This document shows, in pieces, positions 56,825 through 64,000 of a stretch of DNA of 64,000 nucleotides. The stretch is from Neorhizobium galegae (GTDB lineage: Bacteria; Pseudomonadota; Alphaproteobacteria; Rhizobiales; Rhizobiaceae). Numbering within the stretch: the first letter of the stretch is position 1; every line of letters starts with the position of its first letter. The notes below the pieces were generated by a model. It ran no database searches and was not told the DNA's origin. It saw only the letters and a program-made list of their open reading frames with translations. Position numbers and translations under genes: made by a program. The stretch covers positions 1,307,501 through 1,371,500 of the forward strand of contig NZ_CP090095.1 of the NCBI RefSeq assembly GCF_021391675.1, in the 5' to 3' direction.

Positions 56825-57001
56825 TCACCCCCCTCTGCCCTGCCGGGCATCTCCCCCACAAGGGGGGAGATCGGCTGGCGGCGTGCTCACCACTTCCTCT
56901 CTGAGGTCTCACCCTCTGCCACGAAACTTTGGGAGCGGCGGTCATCCACTTGTAATCTCCCTCCTTGTGGGGGAGATGCCCGGCAGGGCAGAGGGGGGTA
57001 T
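56825..57001. repeat. Interspersed GC-rich palindromic element, copy 3
   Basis: Two half-elements, 56825-56869 and 56957-57001, are near-perfect inverted copies of about 45 bp (ACCCCCCTCTGCCCTGCCGG at one end, its complement at the other), separated by about 90 bp of unrelated sequence. The whole could form a very long hairpin between the flippase-like and ada genes, which converge here. Confidence 0.85.
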
Positions 57002-57044
57002 CACGGGGCACAACACCTCGAACGCGCTTGCGCACAGGTGCTCC

Positions 57045-58106
57045 CTAACCCTTCCCCACCACCATCCTCCGCTCATGCTCCAGCAGCCAGCGCTTGCGCC
57101 ACAGCCCGCCGCCATAACCGGTGAGGCTGCCGTCCGCACCGATCAGGCGGTGGCAGGGGATGACGATGGCGATCTGGTTGGCGCCGTTGGCGCCCGCCAC
57201 CGCGCGGGTGGAGTAGGGGAGGTTGAGCTCGGCAGCGACCGCCCCATAGGTGGTGGACACTCCGGCCGGGATCGCCCGCAAGGCCTCCCAGACCTGGCGC
57301 TGGAAAGGCGATCCGTGCCCGGCAAGCCGCGTTTTGAACCCAAGGTCCTCGCCGGAAAAATAGGCCTTCAGCTCCGCCTCGATCTGATCGATCGGCGGAT
57401 GACGCCCCATGACGATGCCGCTGCCGGTGAATTTTTGCAGTTTCTTGATTTCCGCCGGCAGCGCCTTGCGCTCGGCGAATTCGAGCAGGTGCAGCGAGTG
57501 CTGATCGGCAATCGCCATCATCGGCCCGATCGGCGTTTCGATCCAGTCGGCCCTGAGCAGGGTCTTGGTCCGCAGGTTGGTGGGCGCCGCACCGAACAGC
57601 TTGGTCACCGCGCTGCGGAAGCCGCTGCCGGATTCATAACCGGCATCAAGTTGCGCATCGAGAACGCTCGCCCCTTGCCTCAGCGTCTCGGCCGCCTTGC
57701 CCATCCGCCGGAGCCTGGCGATTTCGAGGAAGCTCATGCCGAACTGCCGCTTGAAGGCACGCCGCGCGGTCGACGGATCGATACTGAGCGAAACGACATC
57801 CTCCTCGCTCCACCGCCGAAAGGGTTCTGCGTCGAGTGCCGTCAGCAACCGCGTCACCATCGGATCCGCCTCGCCGAGCTTCAGCATCGGCCGGCAGCGG
57901 CTGCACGGCCGAAAGCCTGCTTCCAGGCATTCGGCGATGGTTTCGAAGAAACTGGTATTCTCGCGCTTCGGCTTGCGGGCGGGGCAGGTGAGGCGGCAGA
58001 AAATGCCGGTCGTCTTGACCGCTGCCCAGGCAAAACCTTCATAGGAGGCGTCGCGGGCGACCAGGGCGTCATAAAGGGTGTCTTCGGAAGGGCGTTCGAA
58101 AAGCAT
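57045..58106 (-). CDS. ada: Ada: bifunctional DNA-methylphosphotriester/O6-methylguanine methyltransferase and regulator
   Basis: A 353-residue adaptive-response protein. The N-terminal zinc domain has C37, C41, C68 and C71 (GIFCRLTC; CSRC); Cys37 accepts methyl from phosphotriesters and turns the protein into an activator. An AraC-type DNA-binding segment follows (LSIDPSTARRAFKRQFGMSF). The C-terminal domain has IVIPCHRLIG with Cys318, which takes methyl from O6-methylguanine. All domains are intact. It is probably self-activated after alkylation damage. It ends next to a long palindromic element. Confidence 0.95.
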   Translation of the reverse strand: MLFERPSEDTLYDALVARDASYEGFAWAAVKTTGIFCRLTCPARKPKRENTSFFETIAECLEAGFRPCSRCRPMLKLGEADPMVTRLLTALDAEPFRRWSEEDVVSLSIDPSTARRAFKRQFGMSFLEIARLRRMGKAAETLRQGASVLDAQLDAGYESGSGFRSAVTKLFGAAPTNLRTKTLLRADWIETPIGPMMAIADQHSLHLLEFAERKALPAEIKKLQKFTGSGIVMGRHPPIDQIEAELKAYFSGEDLGFKTRLAGHGSPFQRQVWEALRAIPAGVSTTYGAVAAELNLPYSTRAVAGANGANQIAIVIPCHRLIGADGSLTGYGGGLWRKRWLLEHERRMVVGKG

Positions 58107-58125
58107 GCACCTTTCTAGCCCAGAA

Positions 58126-58157
58126 CGAAAAAAGGCGCCGCCGAAAAACGGGCGCCT
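58126..58157 (-). terminator. Intrinsic terminator after the NYN-domain gene
   Basis: On the minus strand, AGGCGC-13-GCGCCT followed by TTTTTCG, 34 bp past the stop at 58191. Confidence 0.75.
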
Positions 58158-58190
58158 ATTCTCGTTTTGATATCTGAGGTCTCGCCTCTA

Positions 58191-58766
58191 TCAGAGATCG
58201 GCTGCCTCGGCCGATTCCGCCGGACGGGGCGGGCGCTCGGACGGGTCACGGCCGACTTCCGCCTTCAGCGATACGAGATCGATGAAATGGTCGGCCTGGC
58301 GGCGCAGGTCGTCGGCGATCATCGGCGGCTGGGTTGCCATGGTCGAAACCACCGAAACCTTGCGGCCCTTGCGCTGCAGGGCTTCGACCAGCGTGGTGAA
58401 GTCGCCGTCGCCGGAAAACAGCACGAGATGGTCGACGGTCTCAGACTGTTCCATGGCATCGATAGCAAGTTCGATGTCCATATTGCCCTTGATCTTGCGG
58501 CGGCCCATCGAGTCCGTGAATTCCTTGGCCGGCTTGGTGACGACCTTGTACCCGTTGTAGTCGAGCCAGTCGATCAGCGGACGGATCGAAGAGTATTCCT
58601 GATCCTCGATCAGGGCCGTGTAGTAATAGGCGCGAAGAAGATAACCGCGTTTCTGAAAGGCCTTGAGCAATTTCCGGTAATCGATGTCGAAACCGAGGCT
58701 TTTCGAAGCAGCGTAAAGATTTGCGCCGTCTATAAAGAGAGCAATCTTCTCCCTTGGGTCAAACAT
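58191..58766 (-). CDS. NYN-domain (LabA/DUF88-like) PIN-fold protein
   Basis: A 191-residue protein with a NYN domain of the LabA type: IALFIDGANLYAASKSLGFD with the first acidic residue, RKIKGNMDIELAIDAMEQSE, and HLVLFSGDGDFTTLVEALQR with the conserved SGDGDF. The fold is shared with PIN and FEN nucleases, and such proteins are predicted RNases or RNA-binding regulators. The C terminus is a short Pro/Glu-rich tail. It is divergent from rpoZ. An inverted repeat ATTACGAA-30-TTCGTAAT lies in the shared region. Confidence 0.9.
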   Translation of the reverse strand: MFDPREKIALFIDGANLYAASKSLGFDIDYRKLLKAFQKRGYLLRAYYYTALIEDQEYSSIRPLIDWLDYNGYKVVTKPAKEFTDSMGRRKIKGNMDIELAIDAMEQSETVDHLVLFSGDGDFTTLVEALQRKGRKVSVVSTMATQPPMIADDLRRQADHFIDLVSLKAEVGRDPSERPPRPAESAEAADL

Positions 58767-58857
58767 ATGGTCTCCATCCCCTTTTCTTATGAACCTGCTT
58801 TGCAGGTGGAGGCCTGGTCAATATAAGCCGAACCAAATCTCCGGAATAATCCACTAC

Positions 58858-58903
58858 ATTACGAACTATTCATATAACTGTCATTTATGGCACGATTCGT
58901 AAT
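58858..58903. promoter_or_regulatory. Inverted repeat in the NYN/rpoZ intergenic region
   Basis: ATTACGAA at 58858-58865 and TTCGTAAT at 58896-58903 form a perfect 8-bp dyad around 30 bp of AT-rich sequence. The region from 58767 to 59055 holds no gene and should contain both divergent promoters. Confidence 0.4.
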
Positions 58904-59055
58904 AATCCAAGCAGCTTGAGGTTGAAATTCGCGGGCGCCCCCAGAAGACGTGGCGCGCCTTGTCAAAAGTCAATTCTCAGGAAAAACTTGAATTTGCCGC
59001 GCAATGCCTGTATCGGGCGTATCAATTCCGAAAATCACTGATCAAAGGACAGGCA

Positions 59056-59463
59056 ATGGCCCGTGTCACAGTAGAAGATTGCATTGACAAAGTCGACAAC
59101 CGGTTCGAACTGGTCCTGCTCGCGAGCCACCGCGCCCGCCAGATCTCGCAGGGCGCTTCGATCACCATCGACCGCGACAATGACAAGAATCCTGTCGTCG
59201 CTCTTCGCGAAATCGCCGACGAGACGCTTTCGCCGGACGACCTCAAGGAAGACCTCATTCATTCGCTGCAGAAGCATGTCGAAGTCGACGAGCCCGAGCC
59301 CGATCCGGCTTCGCTGATCGCTGCCGGCGGTGTTGCCGTCGCCTCCGATCGCGACGAGGAAGACGACGCTCCGGAAACCGTCACCTTCGACCAGATGTCG
59401 GAAGAGGAACTGCTCGCCGGCATCGAAGGCCTCGTGCCGCCGGAAAAGAGCGACGATTACTAA
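59056..59463 (+). CDS. rpoZ: RNA polymerase omega subunit
   Basis: A 135-residue omega subunit that helps assemble RNA polymerase. Core domain [20 protein letters not shown] and [20 protein letters not shown] is followed by the longer acidic C-terminal extension typical of alphaproteobacteria ([20 protein letters not shown]). The start at 59056 has GGACAGG just upstream; the open frame further 5' is not omega-like. It precedes the ppGpp synthetase gene, the usual gene order, though a terminator separates them. Confidence 0.96.
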   Translation: MARVTVEDCIDKVDNRFELVLLASHRARQISQGASITIDRDNDKNPVVALREIADETLSPDDLKEDLIHSLQKHVEVDEPEPDPASLIAAGGVAVASDRDEEDDAPETVTFDQMSEEELLAGIEGLVPPEKSDDY

Positions 59464-59528
59464 GCGAAACATTCGCTTAGCAAGTTTTCGTTCATTCTCT
59501 CGCCCTAATCTGCTTGAATGTTTTATGA

Positions 59529-59570
59529 TGGCTGCGCCAACCTTCCCGGTTGGCGCGCCATTTTCTTTTC
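59529..59570 (+). terminator. Intrinsic terminator between rpoZ and rsh
   Basis: GGC(t)GCGCCAACC-TTCCC-GGTTGGCGC(g)CC followed by TTTTCTTTTC. It is strong and lies 66 bp past rpoZ, so rsh probably has its own promoter or relies on readthrough. Confidence 0.88.
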
Positions 59571-59621
59571 GTCCGGTGCCCATTCACGGGCACTGAAGCG
59601 GTATCGAGGACATTTTTCAGG

Positions 59622-61850
59622 ATGATGCGGCAATACGAGCTGGTGGAACGGGTTCAGAAATACAAGCCCGAAGCCAACGAAGCTCTGCTCAACAAGGCCT
59701 ATGTCTACGCCATGCAGAAGCATGGTCAGCAGAAGCGCGCGAGCGGCGACCCCTATATTTCCCATCCGCTCGAAGTGGCAGCCATCCTCACCGACATGCA
59801 TCTCGACGAGTCGACGATTGCGGTCGCCCTGCTGCACGACACGATCGAGGATACCACCGCCACCCGCGCCGAGATCGACGAACTGTTCGGTGAGGATATC
59901 GGCCGGCTGGTCGAAGGTCTCACCAAGCTGAAGCGCCTCGACCTGGTCTCGAAGAAAGCCAAACAGGCGGAAAACCTGCGCAAGCTGCTGCTTGCCATTT
60001 CCGACGACGTCCGCGTCCTCCTCGTCAAGCTCGCCGACCGCCTGCACAACATGCGCACGCTCGAGCACATGAAGGCCGAGCAGAAGGCGCGCATTTCCGA
60101 AGAGACGATGGATATCTATGCGCCGCTTGCCGGGCGCATGGGCATGCAGGACATGCGCGACGAGCTGGAAGAGCTTTCGTTCCGCTACATGAACCCGGAG
60201 GCCTACGAGACGGTCACCGGCCGGCTCGCCGATCTCGAGGCCCGCAACGAGGGCCTGATCAAGAAGATTGAGGACGAACTGCGTGAGCTGCTGATCGCCA
60301 ATGGTCTGAAAGACGCCTTCGTCAAGGGCCGCCAGAAGAAGCCCTATTCGGTATTCCGCAAGATGCAGTCGAAGTCGCTCTCCTTCGAGCAGCTCTCGGA
60401 TGTCTACGGGTTCCGCATCGTCGTCGGCGACATTCCGTCCTGTTATCGCGCGCTCGGCATTGTTCATACGCGGTGGCGCGTCGTGCCGGGCCGCTTCAAG
60501 GATTATATCTCCAACCCGAAGCAGAACGACTACCGCTCCATCCACACGACGATCGTCGGCCCGTCCCGTCAGCGTATCGAGCTGCAGATCCGCACCCAGC
60601 TGATGCAGGAGATCGCCGAATACGGCATCGCCGCGCATGCGCTCTACAAGGACGGCCAAGGGGCGGTGAAGGGCGGGGAGCTGCTGCCGAAGGAATCCAA
60701 CGCCTATTCCTGGCTGCGCCACACGATCGAGTCATTGGCCGAGGGCGACAATCCGGAAGAATTCCTGGAACATACCAAGCTCGAACTGTTCCAGGACCAG
60801 GTCTTCTGCTTCACGCCGAAGGGCAAGCTGATCGCCCTGCCGAGGGGCGCCACCCCGATCGACTTCGCCTACGCGGTCCACACCAATATCGGCAACACCA
60901 CCGTCGGCGCCAAGATCAACGGCCGGATCATGCCGCTGGTGACGAGGCTGAACAACGGCGACGAGGTGGAGATCATCCGCTCCGGCGTGCAGGTGCCGCC
61001 TGCCGCCTGGGAAGAGATCGTCGTGACGGGCAAGGCACGCTCGGCGATCCGCCGCGCCACCCGCATGGCGATCCGCAAGCAATATGCCGGCCTTGGCCAC
61101 CGCATCCTGGAGCGCACCTTCGAGCGCGCCGGCAAGGTCTTTACCCGCGATACCCTGAAACCCGCTCTGCCCCGGCTCGCCCACAAGGATGTCGAGGATG
61201 CGATCGCCGCCGTCGGGCGCGGCGAGCTCTCCTCGCTCGACGTGCTGCGCGCGGTCTTTCCGGATTACAAGGATGAACGCGTCACGGTGAAGCCGGCCAC
61301 CGACGACGGCTGGTTCAACATGCGCAGCGCCTCGGGCATGATCTTCAAGCTGCCGAACCAGCGGCGCGTCTCCCCGGAAGAAATCGAGGCCGGGCCGGAT
61401 CCGCTGCCGATCCGCGGTCTTTCGGGCAATCTGCAGGTGCGGTTCGCGCCGAGCGGCGCAGTACCCGGCGATCGCATCGTCGGCATCATGGAAAAGGACA
61501 AGGGTATCACCATCTACCCGATCCAGGCCTCGGCCCTGCAGAGGTTCGACGACCAGCCGGACAGCTGGATCGACGTGCGCTGGGATTTGGACGAGGCCAA
61601 CAAGTCCCGCTTCCTAGCCCGCATCGAGGTCAACACGCTGAACGAGCCGGGCACGCTCGCGACCGTCACCCAGACGATCGCCCATCTCGACATCAACATC
61701 CGCGCGCTGACCATGGGCAGCAACCGCGCCGCCGACTTCTCCGAGATCACGATGGAAGTCGAGGTCTGGGACCTGCGCCAGCTGAACCAGCTGTTGAACC
61801 AGATGAAGGATCTCGACTGCGTGGCGAACGTCAAGCGGGTGTATGACTGA
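59622..61850 (+). CDS. rsh: Bifunctional (p)ppGpp synthetase/hydrolase, Rsh family
   Basis: A 742-residue stringent-response enzyme. The N-terminal hydrolase domain has HDTIEDT (His72-Asp73, Glu76-Asp77) and is intact. The synthetase domain includes KPYSVFRKMQSKSLSFEQLS, DVYGFRIVVGDIPSCYRALG and NDYRSIHTTIVGPSRQRIEL. A TGS domain (VFCFTPKGKLIALPRGATPI), a helical and conserved-cysteine-like region, and a C-terminal ACT domain (IEVNTLNEPGTLATVTQTIA) follow. So it can both make and degrade ppGpp, as the single Rsh of rhizobia does. The start MMRQYELVERVQKYKP matches rhizobial homologues. Confidence 0.96.
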   Translation: MMRQYELVERVQKYKPEANEALLNKAYVYAMQKHGQQKRASGDPYISHPLEVAAILTDMHLDESTIAVALLHDTIEDTTATRAEIDELFGEDIGRLVEGLTKLKRLDLVSKKAKQAENLRKLLLAISDDVRVLLVKLADRLHNMRTLEHMKAEQKARISEETMDIYAPLAGRMGMQDMRDELEELSFRYMNPEAYETVTGRLADLEARNEGLIKKIEDELRELLIANGLKDAFVKGRQKKPYSVFRKMQSKSLSFEQLSDVYGFRIVVGDIPSCYRALGIVHTRWRVVPGRFKDYISNPKQNDYRSIHTTIVGPSRQRIELQIRTQLMQEIAEYGIAAHALYKDGQGAVKGGELLPKESNAYSWLRHTIESLAEGDNPEEFLEHTKLELFQDQVFCFTPKGKLIALPRGATPIDFAYAVHTNIGNTTVGAKINGRIMPLVTRLNNGDEVEIIRSGVQVPPAAWEEIVVTGKARSAIRRATRMAIRKQYAGLGHRILERTFERAGKVFTRDTLKPALPRLAHKDVEDAIAAVGRGELSSLDVLRAVFPDYKDERVTVKPATDDGWFNMRSASGMIFKLPNQRRVSPEEIEAGPDPLPIRGLSGNLQVRFAPSGAVPGDRIVGIMEKDKGITIYPIQASALQRFDDQPDSWIDVRWDLDEANKSRFLARIEVNTLNEPGTLATVTQTIAHLDINIRALTMGSNRAADFSEITMEVEVWDLRQLNQLLNQMKDLDCVANVKRVYD

Positions 61851-61871
61851 GGGGATGGGTGCGGCAATCTC

Positions 61872-61975
61872 CCTTCTCCCTCCTTGCGGGGGAGATGTCA
61901 GCAGAGCTGACAGAGGGGGGTGGCTTAGCGAACTCAACGGCCCATGGAATATGCGGCACCACCCCCCCTCTGTCG
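61872..61975. repeat. Interspersed GC-rich palindromic element, copy 4, shortened
   Basis: A left half-element with CTCCTTGCGGGGGAGATGT and the TCAGC-AGA-GCTGA stem, then about 40 bp and a partial right half (CACCCCCCCTCTGTCGCCTG) that lacks the final ATCTCCCCC arm. It lies between the convergent rsh and FAD-oxidoreductase genes. Confidence 0.75.
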
Positions 61976-61999
61976 CCTGCCGCGCTGCTTACTTAACAA

Positions 62000-63478
62000 T
62001 CAGCCCTGCGCCGTTTCCGCCTGGCTCACCACCGTTGCCGCCTCGCTCGCATCCCGCACGAAGGCGCCTTGAGCCCGCAAGGTCGACTGCAGCTCGGCAA
62101 TATCCACATCCCGCGGCGCGACGCCGCGATTGGCCGCAATACCCGCCGCCGCACCCGCCGCCTGTCCGGTCAGCCAGCACTGGGGAATTTCGCGCATGAA
62201 GCCGTGGCTGTTCGCATCGCAGGAGATGTGCCGCCCGGCGGCCAGCAGTCCGCCCAGCCTTGCCGGCACGAGTGCTCCGTAAGGTATCGAAAGGACCGGA
62301 AATTTTGGCGACACCGAGGGGCTGACGCCGACTTCGTCGGGCTGGATTGTGCCGCTTGCCCACTGGCTGCGTTCGATCCGGCCGGCGCCCGCCAGACGCC
62401 GCGTATGCCGGACGCCGAGCTGCGGCGCGCTGAGCAGCATGTAGGCGTCCTTGAACCCCGGTGCATGGCTGCGGAAGAATTCGCAATGCGACTGCATGAA
62501 CCGGTGCGAGCGGATTTCGACTTCGGTCATGTCGTCGACATTGAGCGCCGAAAGCCCCGATTGCCGCGGCCCGAGGAACAGCGCGATGTCGTTGCGCCAG
62601 GAAACGTAGGGCGTCTGGAAGAACCCGAGCTGGTCGCGCCCGAGCGTATTGAAGTCGGCGAACGCCAGTTCCTGCTCCGATCGGAAGGCGAGCCATGTGG
62701 CCATGTCCACGCCGCCCAGCATGAAACCGGTATTCATCGAGTGATGCACGTCGCCCTCCTCGATATCGGCCTCGAAACTCGCTCCTGCGCGCGCAAAAAC
62801 GTCGCCGTCGCCGGTGCAGTCCACGACGACCTTGGCCATGATCCCCTGGCGGCCTTCCTTGCTTTCGAAGATGACGCCCTTTACCGCGCCGTCCTCGACC
62901 ACCGGCGTCGCCGCCCAGGAATGGAAGACGATCCGCACGCCCGCCTCGATGAGCATTTCCTGCGAGGTCAGTTTCAGTCTTTCAGGGTCGATCGTGGGCG
63001 CCCAGGTGACGATGCCGTGGAAAGCGGATGTGCGCAGCCGCCAGTATTTCGCCAGGTCGGCGTTCCGCTGTCCCCACAGGCTCCTGTCCGGCCCGGCGAC
63101 GGCTTCAGGAGGAAGGCGGCCGAGAACCTCCTCGGCAAAACCGCGAATGACCTGCCGCCCGTCCCAGTCGGTCATCCGGTCGATCCAGATCACCACGCCT
63201 CCGGTGGAAAGCCCGCCGAGATGATTGTAGCGCTCCAGCACCACGACCTCCGCGCCGGTTCGCGCAGCGGCGAGCGCTGCGGCGGTTCCGGATGGTCCCC
63301 CACCCACGACCAGCACGTCGCAGCGATGATAGATCGGAATGTCGCGCGCCTCTTCCCTGAGGACGCCCTCGCCGTTGCGACGGGGGAAGACATACTGCCC
63401 TGATTCAAAAATGTCGGAGCTCAGGAAGCGGTTCTCGTTCTGGCGTATCTCCTTCACCGATACGTTGCGATCATTCAT
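62000..63478 (-). CDS. FAD-dependent oxidoreductase (FAD_oxidored family)
   Basis: A 492-residue flavoprotein. FAD motif CDVLVVGGGPSGTAAALAAA (about 53-72), then VVVLERYNHLGGLSTGGVVI, the family's G-G-x-x-T-G-G hallmark, and later KVVVDCTGDGDVFARAGASF (second FAD contact). The end has AGRHISCDANSHGFMREIPQ and GQAAGAAAGIAANRGVAPRD, typical for FAD_oxidored (PF12831) proteins linked to sugar or heterodisulfide-like redox chemistry. Substrate unknown. The start at 63478 has a very good ribosome-binding site (GAGGAGG 7 nt upstream). Confidence 0.87.
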   Translation of the reverse strand: MNDRNVSVKEIRQNENRFLSSDIFESGQYVFPRRNGEGVLREEARDIPIYHRCDVLVVGGGPSGTAAALAAARTGAEVVVLERYNHLGGLSTGGVVIWIDRMTDWDGRQVIRGFAEEVLGRLPPEAVAGPDRSLWGQRNADLAKYWRLRTSAFHGIVTWAPTIDPERLKLTSQEMLIEAGVRIVFHSWAATPVVEDGAVKGVIFESKEGRQGIMAKVVVDCTGDGDVFARAGASFEADIEEGDVHHSMNTGFMLGGVDMATWLAFRSEQELAFADFNTLGRDQLGFFQTPYVSWRNDIALFLGPRQSGLSALNVDDMTEVEIRSHRFMQSHCEFFRSHAPGFKDAYMLLSAPQLGVRHTRRLAGAGRIERSQWASGTIQPDEVGVSPSVSPKFPVLSIPYGALVPARLGGLLAAGRHISCDANSHGFMREIPQCWLTGQAAGAAAGIAANRGVAPRDVDIAELQSTLRAQGAFVRDASEAATVVSQAETAQG

Positions 63479-63662
63479 GGCATCCTCCTCATTTCCGCCG
63501 GCCGTCACGCCCGACGAGCCCGAGGGAGATTTAGCCAAGGAAAAGGCTGGTCGGAAAGACACCAATCCGCCGATAGAGCTTTCTCGATTCAGGCTAGGAT
63601 CGGCCCCGCCGGCCGATCAAAAAAGACCCGGATGATGGCTTTGAACGCGGAGCCGGTCGTGG

Positions 63663-64000
63663 TCAGCTGGCCGATGCGGCCGTGAAAACGGCCAACTGGG
63701 CGGCGAAGGCGCGCTTGTATGCGGGCCGCGCTTCGCCGCGGGCGACATAGGCGGAGAGGTTCGGATAATCGTCCAGCATATCCGACGACGCTTTCAACCG
63801 GAGCAGCACCGACACCATCAGAAGATCGCCGGCACTGAATTCGCCATCGAGCCAGTCGGCCTCGCCAAGGCGGCGGGAAAGATCGGCCAGCCGTTTCCGG
63901 ATGGTGTCGTCGAGGGCGTGCAGACGCTTCTCGTACCAGGGCTCGTCACGCTCGAGGATCCTGGCGAGGCTGCGATCGAAGATCGGCGGCTCCACGGTGT
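63663..64000 (-). CDS. Glutathione S-transferase, C-terminal part (truncated by window edge)
   Basis: The last 112 codons of a gene that enters from the right edge. The segment is an all-helical GST C-terminal domain: ALDDTIRKRLADLSRRLGEA, then WLDGEFSAGDLLMVSVLLRL, where the Asp in FSAGDLL is the conserved N-capping residue, and YPNLSAYVARGEARPAYKRA at the end. The N-terminal thioredoxin-like, glutathione-binding domain lies outside the window, so the enzyme class is not known. Confidence 0.85.
   Translation of the reverse strand, partial: TVEPPIFDRSLARILERDEPWYEKRLHALDDTIRKRLADLSRRLGEADWLDGEFSAGDLLMVSVLLRLKASSDMLDDYPNLSAYVARGEARPAYKRAFAAQLAVFTAASAS

Noticed and set aside
55779..58118. Plus-strand frame of 779 codons across the flippase-like gene, a repeat and ada.
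   Set aside because: It runs through two real genes in other frames and the palindromic repeat, with R-rich, low-complexity translation.

Overview
The window is chromosomal DNA from an alphaproteobacterium of the order Hyphomicrobiales, most likely Rhizobiaceae (Rhizobium, Agrobacterium or a close relative). The evidence is a high GC content with rhizobial codon use, two RopA-like porins in tandem, a bifunctional Rsh gene beside rpoZ, the dapA-smpB neighbourhood, a Sel1-repeat microprotein, and interspersed GC-rich palindromic elements of the kind scattered through rhizobial genomes. I see no prophage, transposase, integrase, conjugation gene or CRISPR array.

Layout. Positions 1-12.4 kb hold a truncated PAS sensor kinase, a divergent MFS exporter/TetR pair with two clear operators, aminopeptidase N, a DMT permease, two microprotein genes, a family-4-like uracil-DNA glycosylase with altered motifs, a YegD-like Hsp70 and a divergent ampR/class D beta-lactamase pair. 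Positions 12.6-24.5 kb hold a Cys-rich secreted protein of unknown function, an RND efflux pump with its adaptor, small membrane and hypothetical proteins, an SDR lacking the catalytic Tyr and Lys, ETF-ubiquinone oxidoreductase, a frameshifted orphan VapB, an L,D-transpeptidase lipoprotein and a quinone oxidoreductase-like enzyme. Positions 24.6-38.3 kb hold its divergent HxlR regulator, an MFS permease, a lipid/diacylglycerol kinase-like protein, a diguanylate cyclase, a gamma-glutamylpolyamine synthetase-like/aminotransferase pair, a membrane-glycolipid cluster (GT2, a frameshifted GT39-type transferase, a flippase-like membrane protein), vapBC and AMP nucleosidase.

Positions 38.3-41.6 kb are the most unusual part. 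Seven paralogous genes for small secreted proteins (71-98 aa) lie on the minus strand, six of them in tandem with nearly constant 86-87 bp conserved spacers. Each protein has a signal peptide, a GDYY(E/D)G-type motif near the mature N terminus in six of the seven, a central TGS(I/V) motif, and a second GDY(Y/F)xG motif just before a C-terminal RPN-like end. At the downstream edge, on the opposite strand, is a candidate small RNA: a promoter-like sequence, two stem-loops and a U-tract terminator. It contains a 22-nt piece complementary to the array's intercistronic spacers.

Positions 42-48.4 kb hold a DUF2147 protein, the Sel1 microprotein, a HisC-like aminotransferase with a LysR gene, a PilZ protein and a reductase/aldolase operon. 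After tRNA-Ser(GCU) come the two porins, whose Shine-Dalgarno sequences sit in small hairpins. The last part is housekeeping: soluble lytic transglycosylase, dapA, smpB, a WYL-domain protein, a flippase-like membrane protein, ada, a NYN-domain nuclease-like protein, rpoZ, the ppGpp synthetase/hydrolase, an FAD oxidoreductase and a truncated glutathione S-transferase.

Many genes concern the cell envelope or stress: efflux, beta-lactamase, porins, L,D-transpeptidase, transglycosylase, glycolipid transferases, DNA repair by alkyltransfer and uracil excision, and the stringent response. All functional statements come from reading motifs and context. No database search was run.
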